Source: a virus. From it: a stretch of 64,000 bases of DNA. The notes beneath the pieces are model-generated. The model was not told where the DNA came from and made no database searches. It saw only the letters and a list, made by a program, of their open reading frames with translations. Below, piece after piece: positions 40,474 through 48,152 of this stretch. The DNA lies in the IMG/VR virus record IMGVR_UViG_3300027969_000001, positions 94,715 through 158,714 of that record, one strand, 5' to 3'. The position numbers and the translations under genes were made by a program. Within the stretch, counting starts at the first letter, position 1. Each line of letters opens with the position of its first letter.

Positions 40474-41242
40474 TTCAAAAGCGCCACTAGTGGCTCCGGA
40501 GTACCTCTCTCCATCTTCGATATCAACGTTTAGACAGTGCCCGTTAAAGTTTAAGTTTGGCAAAATAGATGGCTTGTATGAACCAGGCTCTGATGCAACT
40601 GTTCTAGGTAACTTCGTTCATGAAGTTCTAGAAACGATGTATGCTCTCCCTCCGGAACAGCGTACGCAGGATACGGCAAAAGATATTGCTAGAGAACTAT
40701 GGGCATCTAAGTGGCTGGAAGAGTCATCAAAGTATGTTCGCGGTGAAAAAGAATTAAACCGTTTCCGATGGACTGCATGGTGGTGCATAGAAAATATTTG
40801 GATGCTTGAAAAGCCAGAAGATGTTGAACCTTGGGGTATTGAGACACACGTAAAGGGAGAGATAGGTGGAGTCAAAATACATGGCTTTATTGACAGACTC
40901 TCGATTAGTGGCGACACGGCAAAAGTTAGTGACTATAAAACTGGCAAGACACCCAAGAAAAACTACATGTCAGATAAGTACTTTCAACTAATTATCTACA
41001 CTCAACTTCTTTACAGTGTTGGTATTGATTCTCCTAAAAAAGAAATAGAACTTCTTTACCTCAAGGACGGGGTAAGGTTTGAAAAACAAATAACTCAAGA
41101 AGACATTGATGAGGTCGTACTAACACTTCGTGAAGTCAAAGACGGAATAGACTCAAGATGTGAATCCGGAGAATTTGAACCAAAAACATCAATACTGTGT
41201 AACTGGTGCGGTTTTAAGGCGCTATGTCCAGCTTGGAAATAA
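40466..41242 (+). CDS. Cas4/RecB-like PD-(D/E)xK exonuclease
   Basis: A 258-residue nuclease of the PD-(D/E)xK superfamily. LSPSSISTFRQCPLKFKF opens it, GNFVHEVLETM provides the His/Glu helix, and KIHGFIDRLS...KVSDYKTGK carries the catalytic Asp and D-x-K strand, followed by FQLIIYTQLL. Cys25 with Cys245, Cys248 and Cys254 (LCNWCGFKALCPAW) is the four-Cys arrangement that binds a 4Fe-4S cluster in Cas4 and AddB-type nucleases. No other CRISPR gene or array is in the window, so the role is DNA end processing with the annealing protein. The start overlaps that gene and the end overlaps the next by 19 nt. Confidence 0.92.
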   Translation: MSDSKAPLVAPEYLSPSSISTFRQCPLKFKFGKIDGLYEPGSDATVLGNFVHEVLETMYALPPEQRTQDTAKDIARELWASKWLEESSKYVRGEKELNRFRWTAWWCIENIWMLEKPEDVEPWGIETHVKGEIGGVKIHGFIDRLSISGDTAKVSDYKTGKTPKKNYMSDKYFQLIIYTQLLYSVGIDSPKKEIELLYLKDGVRFEKQITQEDIDEVVLTLREVKDGIDSRCESGEFEPKTSILCNWCGFKALCPAWK

Positions 41243-41772
41243 AACAGACAAAGGCAATAGGTGTGGAACTGAATGACGACGCATTTGCTCGCATGGTGGC
41301 TGAAGAGGTAAAAAACAAACTCTCACCAATTCACAAAAATGATTTAATGCAGGAGCACAACTGGGGCAGGTGGAAAGAAGCATTGCTGGCTCTTTCGGAG
41401 AATCTTCAGGACCAGATAGACAGCATTGAGGCCGATTCAGAGTCGGACGAGCGCAGGTACGCATCACTTGGGGCCAAAGGCAAAAGACTAAGTCGTGAGG
41501 CGACGTCGTACTACGACACTAAAGCCACGAGAATTAAACGGTTTCAATTTCATGTCGACAAACGCCTAGACGAAGTTATGCAGATGATTGAGACAGGAGA
41601 AGCTATTGTTAACGATGGCTGGTCTCAGGTTGAATTCTTAAAGAAAGCAATTACAACGCATAGGGAAATGTTGCGAGACTTTGACCTAGAAGACACATCT
41701 ATCGACAGAGCTCTTTGGGCTACACTTGACAACAAGTGGTTATTCGATTCGGTAACCGACGACAATTTGTAA
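41224..41772 (+). CDS. Hypothetical coiled-coil protein, 182 aa
   Basis: A mostly helical, charged protein (ENLQDQIDSIEADSESDERR; KRFQFHVDKRLDEVMQMIE) without a recognised domain. The central LGAKGKRLSREATSYYDTKATRIKRF segment (here only partly a motif) is basic and could contact nucleic acid. The gene begins inside the end of the nuclease gene and is followed after 12 nt by an HNH gene, so it belongs to the recombination operon. A role as accessory protein to the nuclease or annealase is only suggested by position. Confidence 0.72.
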   Translation: MSSLEIKQTKAIGVELNDDAFARMVAEEVKNKLSPIHKNDLMQEHNWGRWKEALLALSENLQDQIDSIEADSESDERRYASLGAKGKRLSREATSYYDTKATRIKRFQFHVDKRLDEVMQMIETGEAIVNDGWSQVEFLKKAITTHREMLRDFDLEDTSIDRALWATLDNKWLFDSVTDDNL

Positions 41773-41784
41773 ATTGGGGTATTA

Positions 41785-42129
41785 ATGTTGCGCAGAAACA
41801 AGCCCATTAAGAGACAAACAAAACCAATCGCTAACAGAAGCAAAAAGCAAGAAAAACTTTATGAAGAGCGACGCCCATTTGTTGCAAGAATCTTAGAAGA
41901 AAGACCAGCATGCGAGGCATGTAAAGTTTTCGCTGCACATGACGAAAAACCCACATTTGTGCAATACCCAAGTCAAGACGTACACGAACTGGTACGCAGG
42001 TCGCAAGGTGGGTCAATCTTGGACGAAAAAAACGTTTTAGCCGTTTGCCGTAAATGTCATACACGAATAGGGAATTACCCTCAATTAGCAATAGACCTTG
42101 GGTTGGCTAAAAGAAGCTGGGAAAGCTAA
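41785..42129 (+). CDS. HNH-type nuclease, 114 aa
   Basis: A small HNH protein with RPACEACKVF, a VHELVRRSQGGS segment supplying the first His, the LDEKNVLAVCRKCHTRIG core with the Asn and final CxxCH, and a basic N-terminus (RRNKPIKRQTKPIANRSKK). The two Cys pairs form the zinc-supported HNH fold. Proteins of this form near terminase genes can be required for packaging-related cleavage (as with HNH partners of phage terminases); here it is five genes downstream, so general endonuclease or recombination activity is equally possible. GGGG stands 7 nt before the ATG. Confidence 0.88.
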   Translation: MLRRNKPIKRQTKPIANRSKKQEKLYEERRPFVARILEERPACEACKVFAAHDEKPTFVQYPSQDVHELVRRSQGGSILDEKNVLAVCRKCHTRIGNYPQLAIDLGLAKRSWES

Positions 42130-42242
42130 TCATCATTTTTGTCAAAATACTGAAATGATAAAATAGATACAGTGCACTACTTCGTTCCGTAAAAAGAAAG
42201 GTGGTGATTTAGGTCTAGCAGGGAAACCTGCAGCAAAATTGA

Positions 42243-42947
42243 TTAGTCATTCAGTGACGAATCTTTCCCGTCTGCCTTTTGGTCGGGCGGGTTTTTGCTT
42301 TTTAAACTCTCCACAGAGCCAATACGGTTATCTATTCGTTCACTACCGCCAGGATAAATGTCTCGCAGTTTTTCGCCATCTGCTGTAGTAATTGCACCGC
42401 CGTGAATAACTTTGCCAGGGCTAAACCCGTAACAAGCGTTCACAACATCACAGACGCCAAACATCATGACTGAAATCCTCTTGCGTCGCCAGTTTGGAGA
42501 AGTAGTAATCTGCTGAATCATCGGGTCTCCAGCACGCCAGTTAATCATTCCGGCCCATGTGGACATATATTCCTTCTCAAGCACCCGAGAGGCTTCTGAG
42601 CCCTCAATCACGGTGCCCCAAGGGTATCTACTGTCGGCAAACCCAAGAAGAATTAAATGAGGAGGCTGGATATGTCGCCCGTCAAGTAGTACAAACCAAA
42701 GTTTAACTACTTCGTCTTCAGAGCCAAAGACTTCTGGACGGTAATACTTGACTACTAAATGACCTTCGGCATCAACTTCTCCGCGTCCCCACTCGGTCAG
42801 GTCTTCAGTGGGTAGTTCTTCATCAGGGCTATACCAGCGTTTGGGCGGTTGTTTATCTAGTCCGTAAGAAAACCAACGAATATCAAAGAAATTATCGCTT
42901 AATTTGTTTCCAGTATCAAGCGCAAATGTTGAGGGTAGTTTTGCCAT
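42243..42947 (-). CDS. GNAT-like protein (tentative), 234 aa
   Basis: The middle and C-terminal parts look like a degenerate N-acetyltransferase fold. A beta-rich first half (VVKLWFVLLDGRHIQPPHLI) is followed by NWRAGDPMIQQITTSPNWRR, then KRISVMMFGVCDVVNACYG, which resembles the acetyl-CoA-binding motif A loop and helix, and GKVIHGGAITTADGEKL. The usual R/Q-x-x-G-x-G/A loop is changed, so activity is doubtful. The start at ATG 42945-42947 has no ribosome binding site but TAGTAT lies six bases upstream. The gene converges with the recombination operon, and its 3' end overlaps that operon's terminator. Confidence 0.5.
   Translation of the reverse strand: MAKLPSTFALDTGNKLSDNFFDIRWFSYGLDKQPPKRWYSPDEELPTEDLTEWGRGEVDAEGHLVVKYYRPEVFGSEDEVVKLWFVLLDGRHIQPPHLILLGFADSRYPWGTVIEGSEASRVLEKEYMSTWAGMINWRAGDPMIQQITTSPNWRRKRISVMMFGVCDVVNACYGFSPGKVIHGGAITTADGEKLRDIYPGGSERIDNRIGSVESLKSKNPPDQKADGKDSSLND
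42268..42303 (+). terminator. Intrinsic terminator of the terminase/recombination operon
   Basis: CCCGTCT pairs with GGGCGGG (two G-T pairs) around a loop from 42275 to 42284, followed by TTTTTGCTTTTT. It lies about 140 nt after the HNH gene and within the last codons of the convergent GNAT-like gene. Confidence 0.75.
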
Positions 42948-42953
42948 ACGGCA

Positions 42954-42959
42954 ATACTA
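42954..42959 (-). promoter_or_regulatory. -10 box TAGTAT for leaderless start at 42947
   Basis: Minus-strand TAGTAT, six bases, then ATG. It is the same box and spacing as at 1525 on the other strand. Confidence 0.5.
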
Positions 42960-43646
42960 GTCGTTCCACCATGCTGTCCATGGCTTGGCTGAAGCAGATG
43001 CTCCATCCCCGTGGATACCAGTGTAAGCAACGGAGATTGTCACTTTTGCGTCATCTTCGTAGCCTGTCCAGTCTCCGCCATCAGCGTAAACGAACATTTG
43101 GAGAATTTCGTCAGTGTTCATAATTGCAACATCAGTGAGGTAGGTATTTGCCTCCCACTCATTAAAGGTGTTCCAACTGTTGTTTATCGCACGGGCTTTA
43201 TCAATAGGTGTTGCTGCTGTGCTTCGGATGTCAAGAGCACCGTTTCCCCAGTACTGCTGCGTCCCCCATGCCCCAACTCTTCCAGCAGCATCATCTGGGT
43301 TACCAAGCCACATTGTTGGCTTCAGTTCTTCATTGACATCGCCATCCCACGGAACATTTTCAAAGCCAAACACCCAATCTGATGGGTTGTCAATTGCGTT
43401 GTGCTGTGTCTTTGAGTTCTTTGACTTGATTGCCGCAAGGCGAAGTAGTCTTTCAGTTGACTCAATATCAACAGTTGTTTCGTCACCCTGCCAAAGACCA
43501 GATGTTGGACCGTAAATCTGCTGCGTGGTAAACCAGATTGACTCAATCTTCACACGGAACGGAAACGACACATTCAGATATGAAGGGTCGCCCTCTCTTA
43601 CTGTCCAGTCGTAGTTGACAATTGATGGTGCGATAATTCCTGACAT
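42957..43646 (-). CDS. Paralogous structural-like protein A, 229 aa
   Basis: The protein is a paralogue of the next gene upstream (43658-44359). Shared blocks are MSGII-x-PSI at the start, NVSFPFRVKIESIWFT, LLRLAAIKSKN, MWLGNPDD, and IMNTDEILQMFVYADGGDW followed by VAYTGI. It is rich in Trp, Gly and Asp with alternating strands, as in beta-sandwich surface proteins; no enzymatic motif is seen. AGGAG lies 7 nt before the ATG, a strong site like that of other virion genes here. Together with the decoration-like gene at 44454 it may form a surface or fibre module. Function is unknown. Confidence 0.78.
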   Translation of the reverse strand: MSGIIAPSIVNYDWTVREGDPSYLNVSFPFRVKIESIWFTTQQIYGPTSGLWQGDETTVDIESTERLLRLAAIKSKNSKTQHNAIDNPSDWVFGFENVPWDGDVNEELKPTMWLGNPDDAAGRVGAWGTQQYWGNGALDIRSTAATPIDKARAINNSWNTFNEWEANTYLTDVAIMNTDEILQMFVYADGGDWTGYEDDAKVTISVAYTGIHGDGASASAKPWTAWWND

Positions 43647-43657
43647 TTTGTCTCCTA

Positions 43658-44359
43658 TTAGTTGTTTCTTCCATCCCAGATACGGGTTGGATTAGAAATG
43701 TCTGAGCCGCCAATACCTGTGTATTGAACGAAGATTGATGCCAAGCCAGAGTTGTTGGTGTAGTCGCCCCAGTCACCACCGTCTTCGTAAACAAATAGCG
43801 ATAGAACCTCATCTGGGTTCATGATTGACAAGTCGGTCTTGTACTTATTTGCCAGATACTCGGCATTGTCCCAGCCGTAGTTATTCCATTCTCCCATTAC
43901 TTCCATGCTTGGAAGAGGGCGAGCGGTGCTGCGATACACGCTTCGCGTGTCTTGCCAGTTGTCGTACTGAACGACCTGTTCTGGAGTTTCTGGGTCGTTG
44001 TCATCAACATTGTCACGGTTGTCAGGGTCGCCGAACCAGATGGAAGGCTTTGATTCGTACTGCAATCCAGCACCCCACTCGTTCCATAGGATGTTGTAGT
44101 CGGTCGGGTAATCATCGGTTGAATCAGGGCGAAGAGCGTTGCGCGTCTTGACACCACCAAGCCGCAACACGCGGTTGAGGTTCTTGGGGTTGTACCCGCC
44201 ATCATTGTTGTCGCCGCGACCACTCAAAGCATCATCAGCAGTGAACCAGATTGACTCAATCTTAATTCGGAATGGAAACGAAAGGTTTACATACTTCTTG
44301 AAATATGTGTCTACTTCGTATTGCATGGTGAGGATTGACGGTGGAATAATTCCAGACAT
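43658..44359 (-). CDS. Paralogous structural-like protein B, 233 aa
   Basis: This is the second member of the pair, sharing NLSFPFRIKIESIWFT, RVLRLGGVKTRN, IWFGDPDN and IMNPDEVLSLFVYEDGGDW with its neighbour, while the intervening loops differ in length and sequence. The loops are rich in Asp, Asn and Tyr. The leader CAGGAGAAAAA before ATG is identical in form to that of the 44454 gene, which suggests similar high expression. Conserved core with diverged loops is what would be expected of duplicated surface-exposed or receptor-contacting proteins, but localisation is not shown by the sequence. Confidence 0.78.
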   Translation of the reverse strand: MSGIIPPSILTMQYEVDTYFKKYVNLSFPFRIKIESIWFTADDALSGRGDNNDGGYNPKNLNRVLRLGGVKTRNALRPDSTDDYPTDYNILWNEWGAGLQYESKPSIWFGDPDNRDNVDDNDPETPEQVVQYDNWQDTRSVYRSTARPLPSMEVMGEWNNYGWDNAEYLANKYKTDLSIMNPDEVLSLFVYEDGGDWGDYTNNSGLASIFVQYTGIGGSDISNPTRIWDGRNN

Positions 44360-44402
44360 TTTTTCTCCTGTTAGTAAGTAACGTTAATATTGTGACATAA
44401 AA

Positions 44403-44433
44403 AATCACCCCGCCCACTAGGAACGGGGTGATT
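44403..44433 (-). terminator. Intrinsic terminator after the decoration-like gene
   Basis: A perfect ten-base stem AATCACCCCG/CGGGGTGATT with an 11-base loop is followed on the minus strand by a T-rich tract; the plus strand also has a short T run. It begins 21 nt past the stop of the 44454 gene, so the paralogue pair must rely on readthrough or another promoter. Confidence 0.85.
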
Positions 44434-44453
44434 TTAATTACGAAAAAGTTAAA

Positions 44454-44804
44454 TTAGCCTTCAACAACCGTGAATGCGACAGTCATGTTTGAACCGGCAG
44501 TACTAGAACCAATTTGTGAAACGTCAAGGCTAACAAGAGCGCCTGCTGCAAAATCGCAATTAGCAGCGGTAAGCGTGCCTGCGTCTGAAGTGCCGCTGAT
44601 TGCGATTGAGAACGCTGCTGCGACATCAGAACCGACCTTGAGGTCTGCGTTAAGCGCTGCACCAGTAGGGGCTGTGGTGACGGCAACATAAGCGCCTGTG
44701 ATTGTGCCAGCAAACGGCATAGCCATTGTGACGATACTGTTTGTTGTAAGCACGCCTGGGATTGTGAGCGTGACGGTTGTTGGGGCAAGGACTGCTGTTG
44801 ACAT
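44454..44804 (-). CDS. Small capsid decoration / head-fibre-like protein
   Basis: A 116-residue protein that is nearly all small and hydrophobic residues (Ala, Thr, Val, Ser, Gly) with no Trp, typical of an Ig-like or jelly-roll beta-sandwich. The pattern FAGTITGAYVAVTTAPTGAA, LNADLKVGSDV and GALVSLDVSQIGSSTAGSN matches a class of short phage head-surface proteins (GTAPTGA...V.V...GD.L.VDI.QVGST). It has an excellent CAGGAG and its own terminator, implying high expression. Decoration of the capsid is the likeliest role; a short tail-fibre component is the alternative. Confidence 0.72.
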   Translation of the reverse strand: MSTAVLAPTTVTLTIPGVLTTNSIVTMAMPFAGTITGAYVAVTTAPTGAALNADLKVGSDVAAAFSIAISGTSDAGTLTAANCDFAAGALVSLDVSQIGSSTAGSNMTVAFTVVEG

Positions 44805-44961
44805 TTTTTCTCCTGTGAAAGTCGTTGTTAGTAGAAATTATAGCAAACTCTCGAACCACAAAAAGACCACCAAACCTGTAAAGGCAAATTTTATTTTTTT
44901 AATAATTTCGCTGTGTTAAAAAATACACATGTATAATTAAAGTTCTTAGGACCGTTATAGG

Positions 44962-44998
44962 CGCAGGGGCGGGGAGTCATTGGCTCCCCGTCCCTGCG
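44962..44998 (+). terminator. Strong GC hairpin upstream of the RuvC-like gene
   Basis: CGCAGGG and CGGGGAG pair with CTCCCCG and CCCTGCG with one mismatch, forming a long stem. TCTCTTTTG follows on the plus strand. No plus-strand gene lies close upstream, so it may insulate the next promoter or act as an RNA structure rather than end a known transcript. Confidence 0.55.
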
Positions 44999-45010
44999 TC
45001 TCTTTTGTTA

Positions 45011-45016
45011 TATAGT
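45011..45016 (+). promoter_or_regulatory. -10 box TATAGT for leaderless start at 45023
   Basis: TATAGT, six bases, then GTG 45023. No Shine-Dalgarno sequence exists between the hairpin and the start codon. Confidence 0.5.
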
Positions 45017-45022
45017 CCCCTT

Positions 45023-45577
45023 GTGAACATCATTGGACTAGACCTCTCCCTGACCTCGACTGGGTACAGCATCAATGAGAAAACTGGCGTCATTGTGTCC
45101 AAAAATAAAGGGCCGGCAAGATTATCTGAAATTAATAAAATAGTTCTTCAGTTATGTCTTGATAACGATATTGAACTAGCGGTCATTGAAAGTTACTCAT
45201 TTGCTTCACGCAACTCACAGGCCCACAGTATTGGAGAGCTTGGCGGATGCATCAGAATGACCCTCTGGGAATGTTTCATTCCATACATTGACGTTCCTCC
45301 AACGTGTAGGGCAAAGTTTGCTACAGGAAAAGGAAATGCGTCAAAAGGTGAAGTCATCTCCTCTGTTTCCGCCAAGACTGGAATGGTCTTTAGTGGGGCT
45401 GGCGGGAACGACGAATGCGATGCGTGGGTCCTTGAACAGATGGGCCTAACCATGGCAGGATTATCTAAATGGGAGTGGACCAAAGAGCAGTTATCTGCCA
45501 TGGACAAAGTAGACTGGGCCAATCTAGAGAAGCTACAAAGTGGGAAAAATGAGAACATCACCAATCAGTCAAGTTGA
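45023..45577 (+). CDS. RuvC-like Holliday junction resolvase
   Basis: A 184-residue RNase H-fold resolvase. NIIGLDLSLTSTGYS gives the first catalytic Asp (Asp7), LAVIESYSF the Glu, IGELGGCIRMTLWE the substrate-binding helix, and GGNDECDAWVLEQM the final Asp pair. Phages use such enzymes to resolve branched DNA before packaging. I use GTG 45023 as start because it begins exactly at the conserved first strand and six bases after a TATAGT box; the frame is open to a TTG at 45005. A C-terminal 40-residue tail is predicted to be helical and partly overlaps the next gene. It heads the operon with the ParB/PAPS-reductase genes. Confidence 0.9.
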   Translation: MNIIGLDLSLTSTGYSINEKTGVIVSKNKGPARLSEINKIVLQLCLDNDIELAVIESYSFASRNSQAHSIGELGGCIRMTLWECFIPYIDVPPTCRAKFATGKGNASKGEVISSVSAKTGMVFSGAGGNDECDAWVLEQMGLTMAGLSKWEWTKEQLSAMDKVDWANLEKLQSGKNENITNQSS

Positions 45578-45884
45578 TATTGAACAGGAACTAATACGTC
45601 TCGTTGAGAGACTTGAGGTACAAACCGAACAATTCGAAACACTGGCTATGGACTGTGCTAAAAAAGAAGCTCTTTATAAATCTAACTGGGCAAAAGAATA
45701 TCTTTCGGCTAAGGGCTCTATCAAAGAGAGAGAATCTTGGGCTGATTACAAGATGGACCAACAGAGTTTTGAGTACAAATGTGCTGAGGCTTTGGTTAAA
45801 TCTAAAAGAGAAAGTCTCTACTCAATTAGAACATCAATAGATGCAATACGAACCCTGAACGCAAACGTAAGAACGCAGGTATAA
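45549..45884 (+). CDS. Hypothetical coiled-coil protein, 111 aa
   Basis: An all-helical charged protein (QVDIEQELIRLVERLEVQTE; SFEYKCAEALVKSKRESLYS) with heptad-like spacing, so it probably forms a coiled-coil dimer. It overlaps the RuvC-like gene by 29 nt and is followed by the ParB-like gene after one base, so it is in the middle of a tight operon. I start at ATG 45549; a GTG at 45540 would add three residues. Proteins of this size and form often accompany phage resolvases, but no activity is known to me. Confidence 0.7.
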   Translation: MRTSPISQVDIEQELIRLVERLEVQTEQFETLAMDCAKKEALYKSNWAKEYLSAKGSIKERESWADYKMDQQSFEYKCAEALVKSKRESLYSIRTSIDAIRTLNANVRTQV

Positions 45885-45885
45885 A

Positions 45886-46758
45886 ATGGCAAACGGAATA
45901 CACAAGTCTTTACTCCCACTCGCAGTTGACATAGATACCCTGTCTCCACTCGGTGGTAACCCACGACATGGGAACGTGGAGGCAATCATGTCCTCTTATA
46001 CAGAGTTTGGACAGATAAAGCCGATAGTTGTTCGCCCAAACGTTGATGGCACTTCTACGATTATTGCGGGAAACCATCAATACCAAGCAGCCAAAAGACT
46101 TGGATGGGACAAGATTGCAGCAGTTGAATATCACGTAGATGACAAGAGAGCTTTGGCTTTTGCGCTCGCTGACAATAGAACAATGGAGCTCGGTTACACC
46201 GAACCAGAACTACTCAACGACATCATCACGGAGATAAATGAATTCTATCCGGAACTCATAGAAGGGCTTGGATGGGACGAGTACGAAGTTGCCGAAATAG
46301 AGCAGCGTTCAATCCGTGAAGATAACCAAGTTGTGTCTGGTGGGTCATACACAGCACCAACGATGGTAGCCAATAACGAATTTGCCGGCAATGGATTCTC
46401 ACCTTCTTCAAGGGTGGATAGCTTTAGTAGTTACGAAGAACGTGATGAAGATGAAGAACGACCAAAAGCATCAATAGACATGAATAACGTCTCAATAACG
46501 CGAGACAGGGATGGCAATCAACAAATCAATGCTCGTGCTGGAGTGGACCAGAACGATGCAGTTACTCGTGGTTCCACTACGGTTTCTCCGGGCTCTGCTC
46601 CTCAAGCTGTCGTACAGTACACAATCGTATTCGATAATCACGACCAGCAAAGAACTTGGTACGACTTCATTAAGTGGCTCAAATCAGATGCCGCAGTAGT
46701 AGGTACAACGACCGCAGAACGATTGATTGACTTTATTCAACAACATACGGAGATTTAA
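45886..46758 (+). CDS. ParB/Srx-like nuclease-domain protein
   Basis: A 290-residue protein whose first 130 residues form a ParB-like domain: DIDTLSPLGGNPRHGNVEAI, FGQIKPIVVRP, TIIAGNHQYQAAKRLGW (62-74 in place of the ParB GEHRxxA signature) and ALADNRTMELG. No DNA-binding helix-turn-helix block as in plasmid ParB follows. The second half is charged and probably disordered, ending in a conserved-looking VQYTIVFDNHDQQRTWYDF helix-strand unit. ParB-like proteins beside PAPS-reductase-like proteins recall the IbrB/IbrA pair. Translation is coupled to the next gene (TAATG). The exact reaction is unknown; CTP-binding or nuclease activity is possible for this fold. Confidence 0.88.
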   Translation: MANGIHKSLLPLAVDIDTLSPLGGNPRHGNVEAIMSSYTEFGQIKPIVVRPNVDGTSTIIAGNHQYQAAKRLGWDKIAAVEYHVDDKRALAFALADNRTMELGYTEPELLNDIITEINEFYPELIEGLGWDEYEVAEIEQRSIREDNQVVSGGSYTAPTMVANNEFAGNGFSPSSRVDSFSSYEERDEDEERPKASIDMNNVSITRDRDGNQQINARAGVDQNDAVTRGSTTVSPGSAPQAVVQYTIVFDNHDQQRTWYDFIKWLKSDAAVVGTTTAERLIDFIQQHTEI

Positions 46759-47018
46759 TGGCTATCGGTAGCGAAGGCGAAATAGGAACAACGTTTACTG
46801 TTTGGGGGAAAATGTCTCAAGCAGATAGAGACGCGTGGTTTAAGCACATGCGCGAGAATTGGGTGCCTTTACAAAAAGGTTACGCAACTCTTGTGTTGAA
46901 AAAAGAAAACAATCCGTTCTATGAGAGCAAAGAAGCTCGCGAATTAAGACAACTTAGGTCTCTTTATAATGAAGCCAAGGCCGAGATACAAAGACTTTCA
47001 CAGATTGCAAAATACTAA
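46758..47018 (+). CDS. Hypothetical protein between ParB-like and PAPS-reductase-like genes, 86 aa
   Basis: A small protein with a first part of strands (GTTFTVWGKMSQADRDAWF) and a Lys/Glu-rich helical end (SKEARELRQLRSLYNEAKAE). No motif is recognised. It starts in the upstream stop codon (TAATG) and ends immediately before the PAPS-reductase-like ATG, so three proteins are probably made in fixed ratio. It could be an accessory subunit of that enzyme pair. Confidence 0.7.
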   Translation: MAIGSEGEIGTTFTVWGKMSQADRDAWFKHMRENWVPLQKGYATLVLKKENNPFYESKEARELRQLRSLYNEAKAEIQRLSQIAKY

Positions 47019-48152
47019 ATGACCCGCCAAAGAATGTTTCTAGATATGAGCTGTGTTGATGCTGCGCGTCAGCGGATAAGGCATGTCTACGACACGTTTG
47101 ATACGGTTTGCGTTCAATTCTCTGGAGGCAAGGACAGCACTGCAATTCTTTTACTCGCCAAAGAGGTACATGAAGAACGCGGATTAGGTCCAGTAAAAGT
47201 AATCTTTCGCGATGAAGAAATGGTTAGTCCTGCAACCATCAAGTATGTAGAGATGGTTAGAAACTATGACTGGGTTGATATGGAATGGTACTGCCTTCCA
47301 TACCCTGCGGAGATATGGGTTCTTGGACACCGCATTACTACTCTTCTTTGGAGTCAAGAAAGATTCGAGCAGAACCGCTGGGTTCGTGACATGCCTGAGT
47401 GGGCAATAACTGGGAAGAACTTTGGTTTAACTCACAGTGTGTCTCTTCCTGAACAAACCGACTACTACACCATGCAGGGGAAGAAGGGGAACGTAGCCTT
47501 CCTTACTGGAGTACGAGCAAGCGAGTCAATGATTCGTTACCGCTCTATTGTTCAGAAGCTTCATGAGAACTACATCAACACTCCATACAAGCTCAAAAAA
47601 GGAATACCTCTCAAGTTTGCAAAAGTCATTTATGACTGGAACACGAATGACGTTTTCAAGTTCATCATTGAAGAGCATGGTGCTCCTTACTGTGAGTACT
47701 ACGACTTAGCTGCCGCCACCGGGAGCAATACAAGAATCGGAATTCCGCTTCATGCAACTGCCATTAGAAGAATTGGTGACGTGATTGCAACGGAGCCAGA
47801 GTTCTACGACAGGCTCTACGAATGCTTTCCATACATAGATGCACAGCGCCGACTGTGGCCAGAGTTTGATGTTGAGAAACTTATTGCTAGTTACGCTCGC
47901 CACGGGTTTGACGGAGCGTCAGCTTTTGTTGATGATTACTTGGTTGGTTCACGGCGTCAAATGGAAGCACGTGTCTATATAGGCAAGTTTAGGAAAAAAC
48001 ACCTCACGGACCCACACGGGTATCCGGTGTCGTGGCTTATCAGAAATCTAATGCTTAACGAAATAGACGTTAACTCACCTACGCCGGTTGGCCCCAAGAC
48101 AAGGGCCTATACAATCAGAGCCGCAGAAGAAGAACTAGAGGAAAACCTATGA
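47019..48152 (+). CDS. PAPS-reductase-family (PP-loop) protein, IbrA/DndC-like
   Basis: A 377-residue member of the PP-loop ATP pyrophosphatase superfamily in the phosphoadenosine phosphosulfate reductase branch. The nucleotide loop VQFSGGKDST (32-41) is intact, with FRDEEMVSPATIKYV and TGVRASESMIRYRS as the second and third conserved blocks; the last is the usual substrate/ATP-contacting segment. It lacks a clear Cys-rich iron-sulfur tail like that of DndC. Immediate ParB-like neighbours on both sides recall the IbrA/IbrB and DNA sulfur-modification gene neighbourhoods. I infer sulfur or adenylate chemistry on DNA or a nucleotide; assimilatory sulfate reduction is less likely, since no other sulfur genes are present. 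Confidence 0.88.
   Translation: MTRQRMFLDMSCVDAARQRIRHVYDTFDTVCVQFSGGKDSTAILLLAKEVHEERGLGPVKVIFRDEEMVSPATIKYVEMVRNYDWVDMEWYCLPYPAEIWVLGHRITTLLWSQERFEQNRWVRDMPEWAITGKNFGLTHSVSLPEQTDYYTMQGKKGNVAFLTGVRASESMIRYRSIVQKLHENYINTPYKLKKGIPLKFAKVIYDWNTNDVFKFIIEEHGAPYCEYYDLAAATGSNTRIGIPLHATAIRRIGDVIATEPEFYDRLYECFPYIDAQRRLWPEFDVEKLIASYARHGFDGASAFVDDYLVGSRRQMEARVYIGKFRKKHLTDPHGYPVSWLIRNLMLNEIDVNSPTPVGPKTRAYTIRAAEEELEENL

Noticed and set aside
40466-41242. Cas4-like nuclease as part of a CRISPR system
   Set aside because: No cas1/cas2 and no repeat-spacer array are present; next to a Rad52-type annealase it fits a phage recombination pair.
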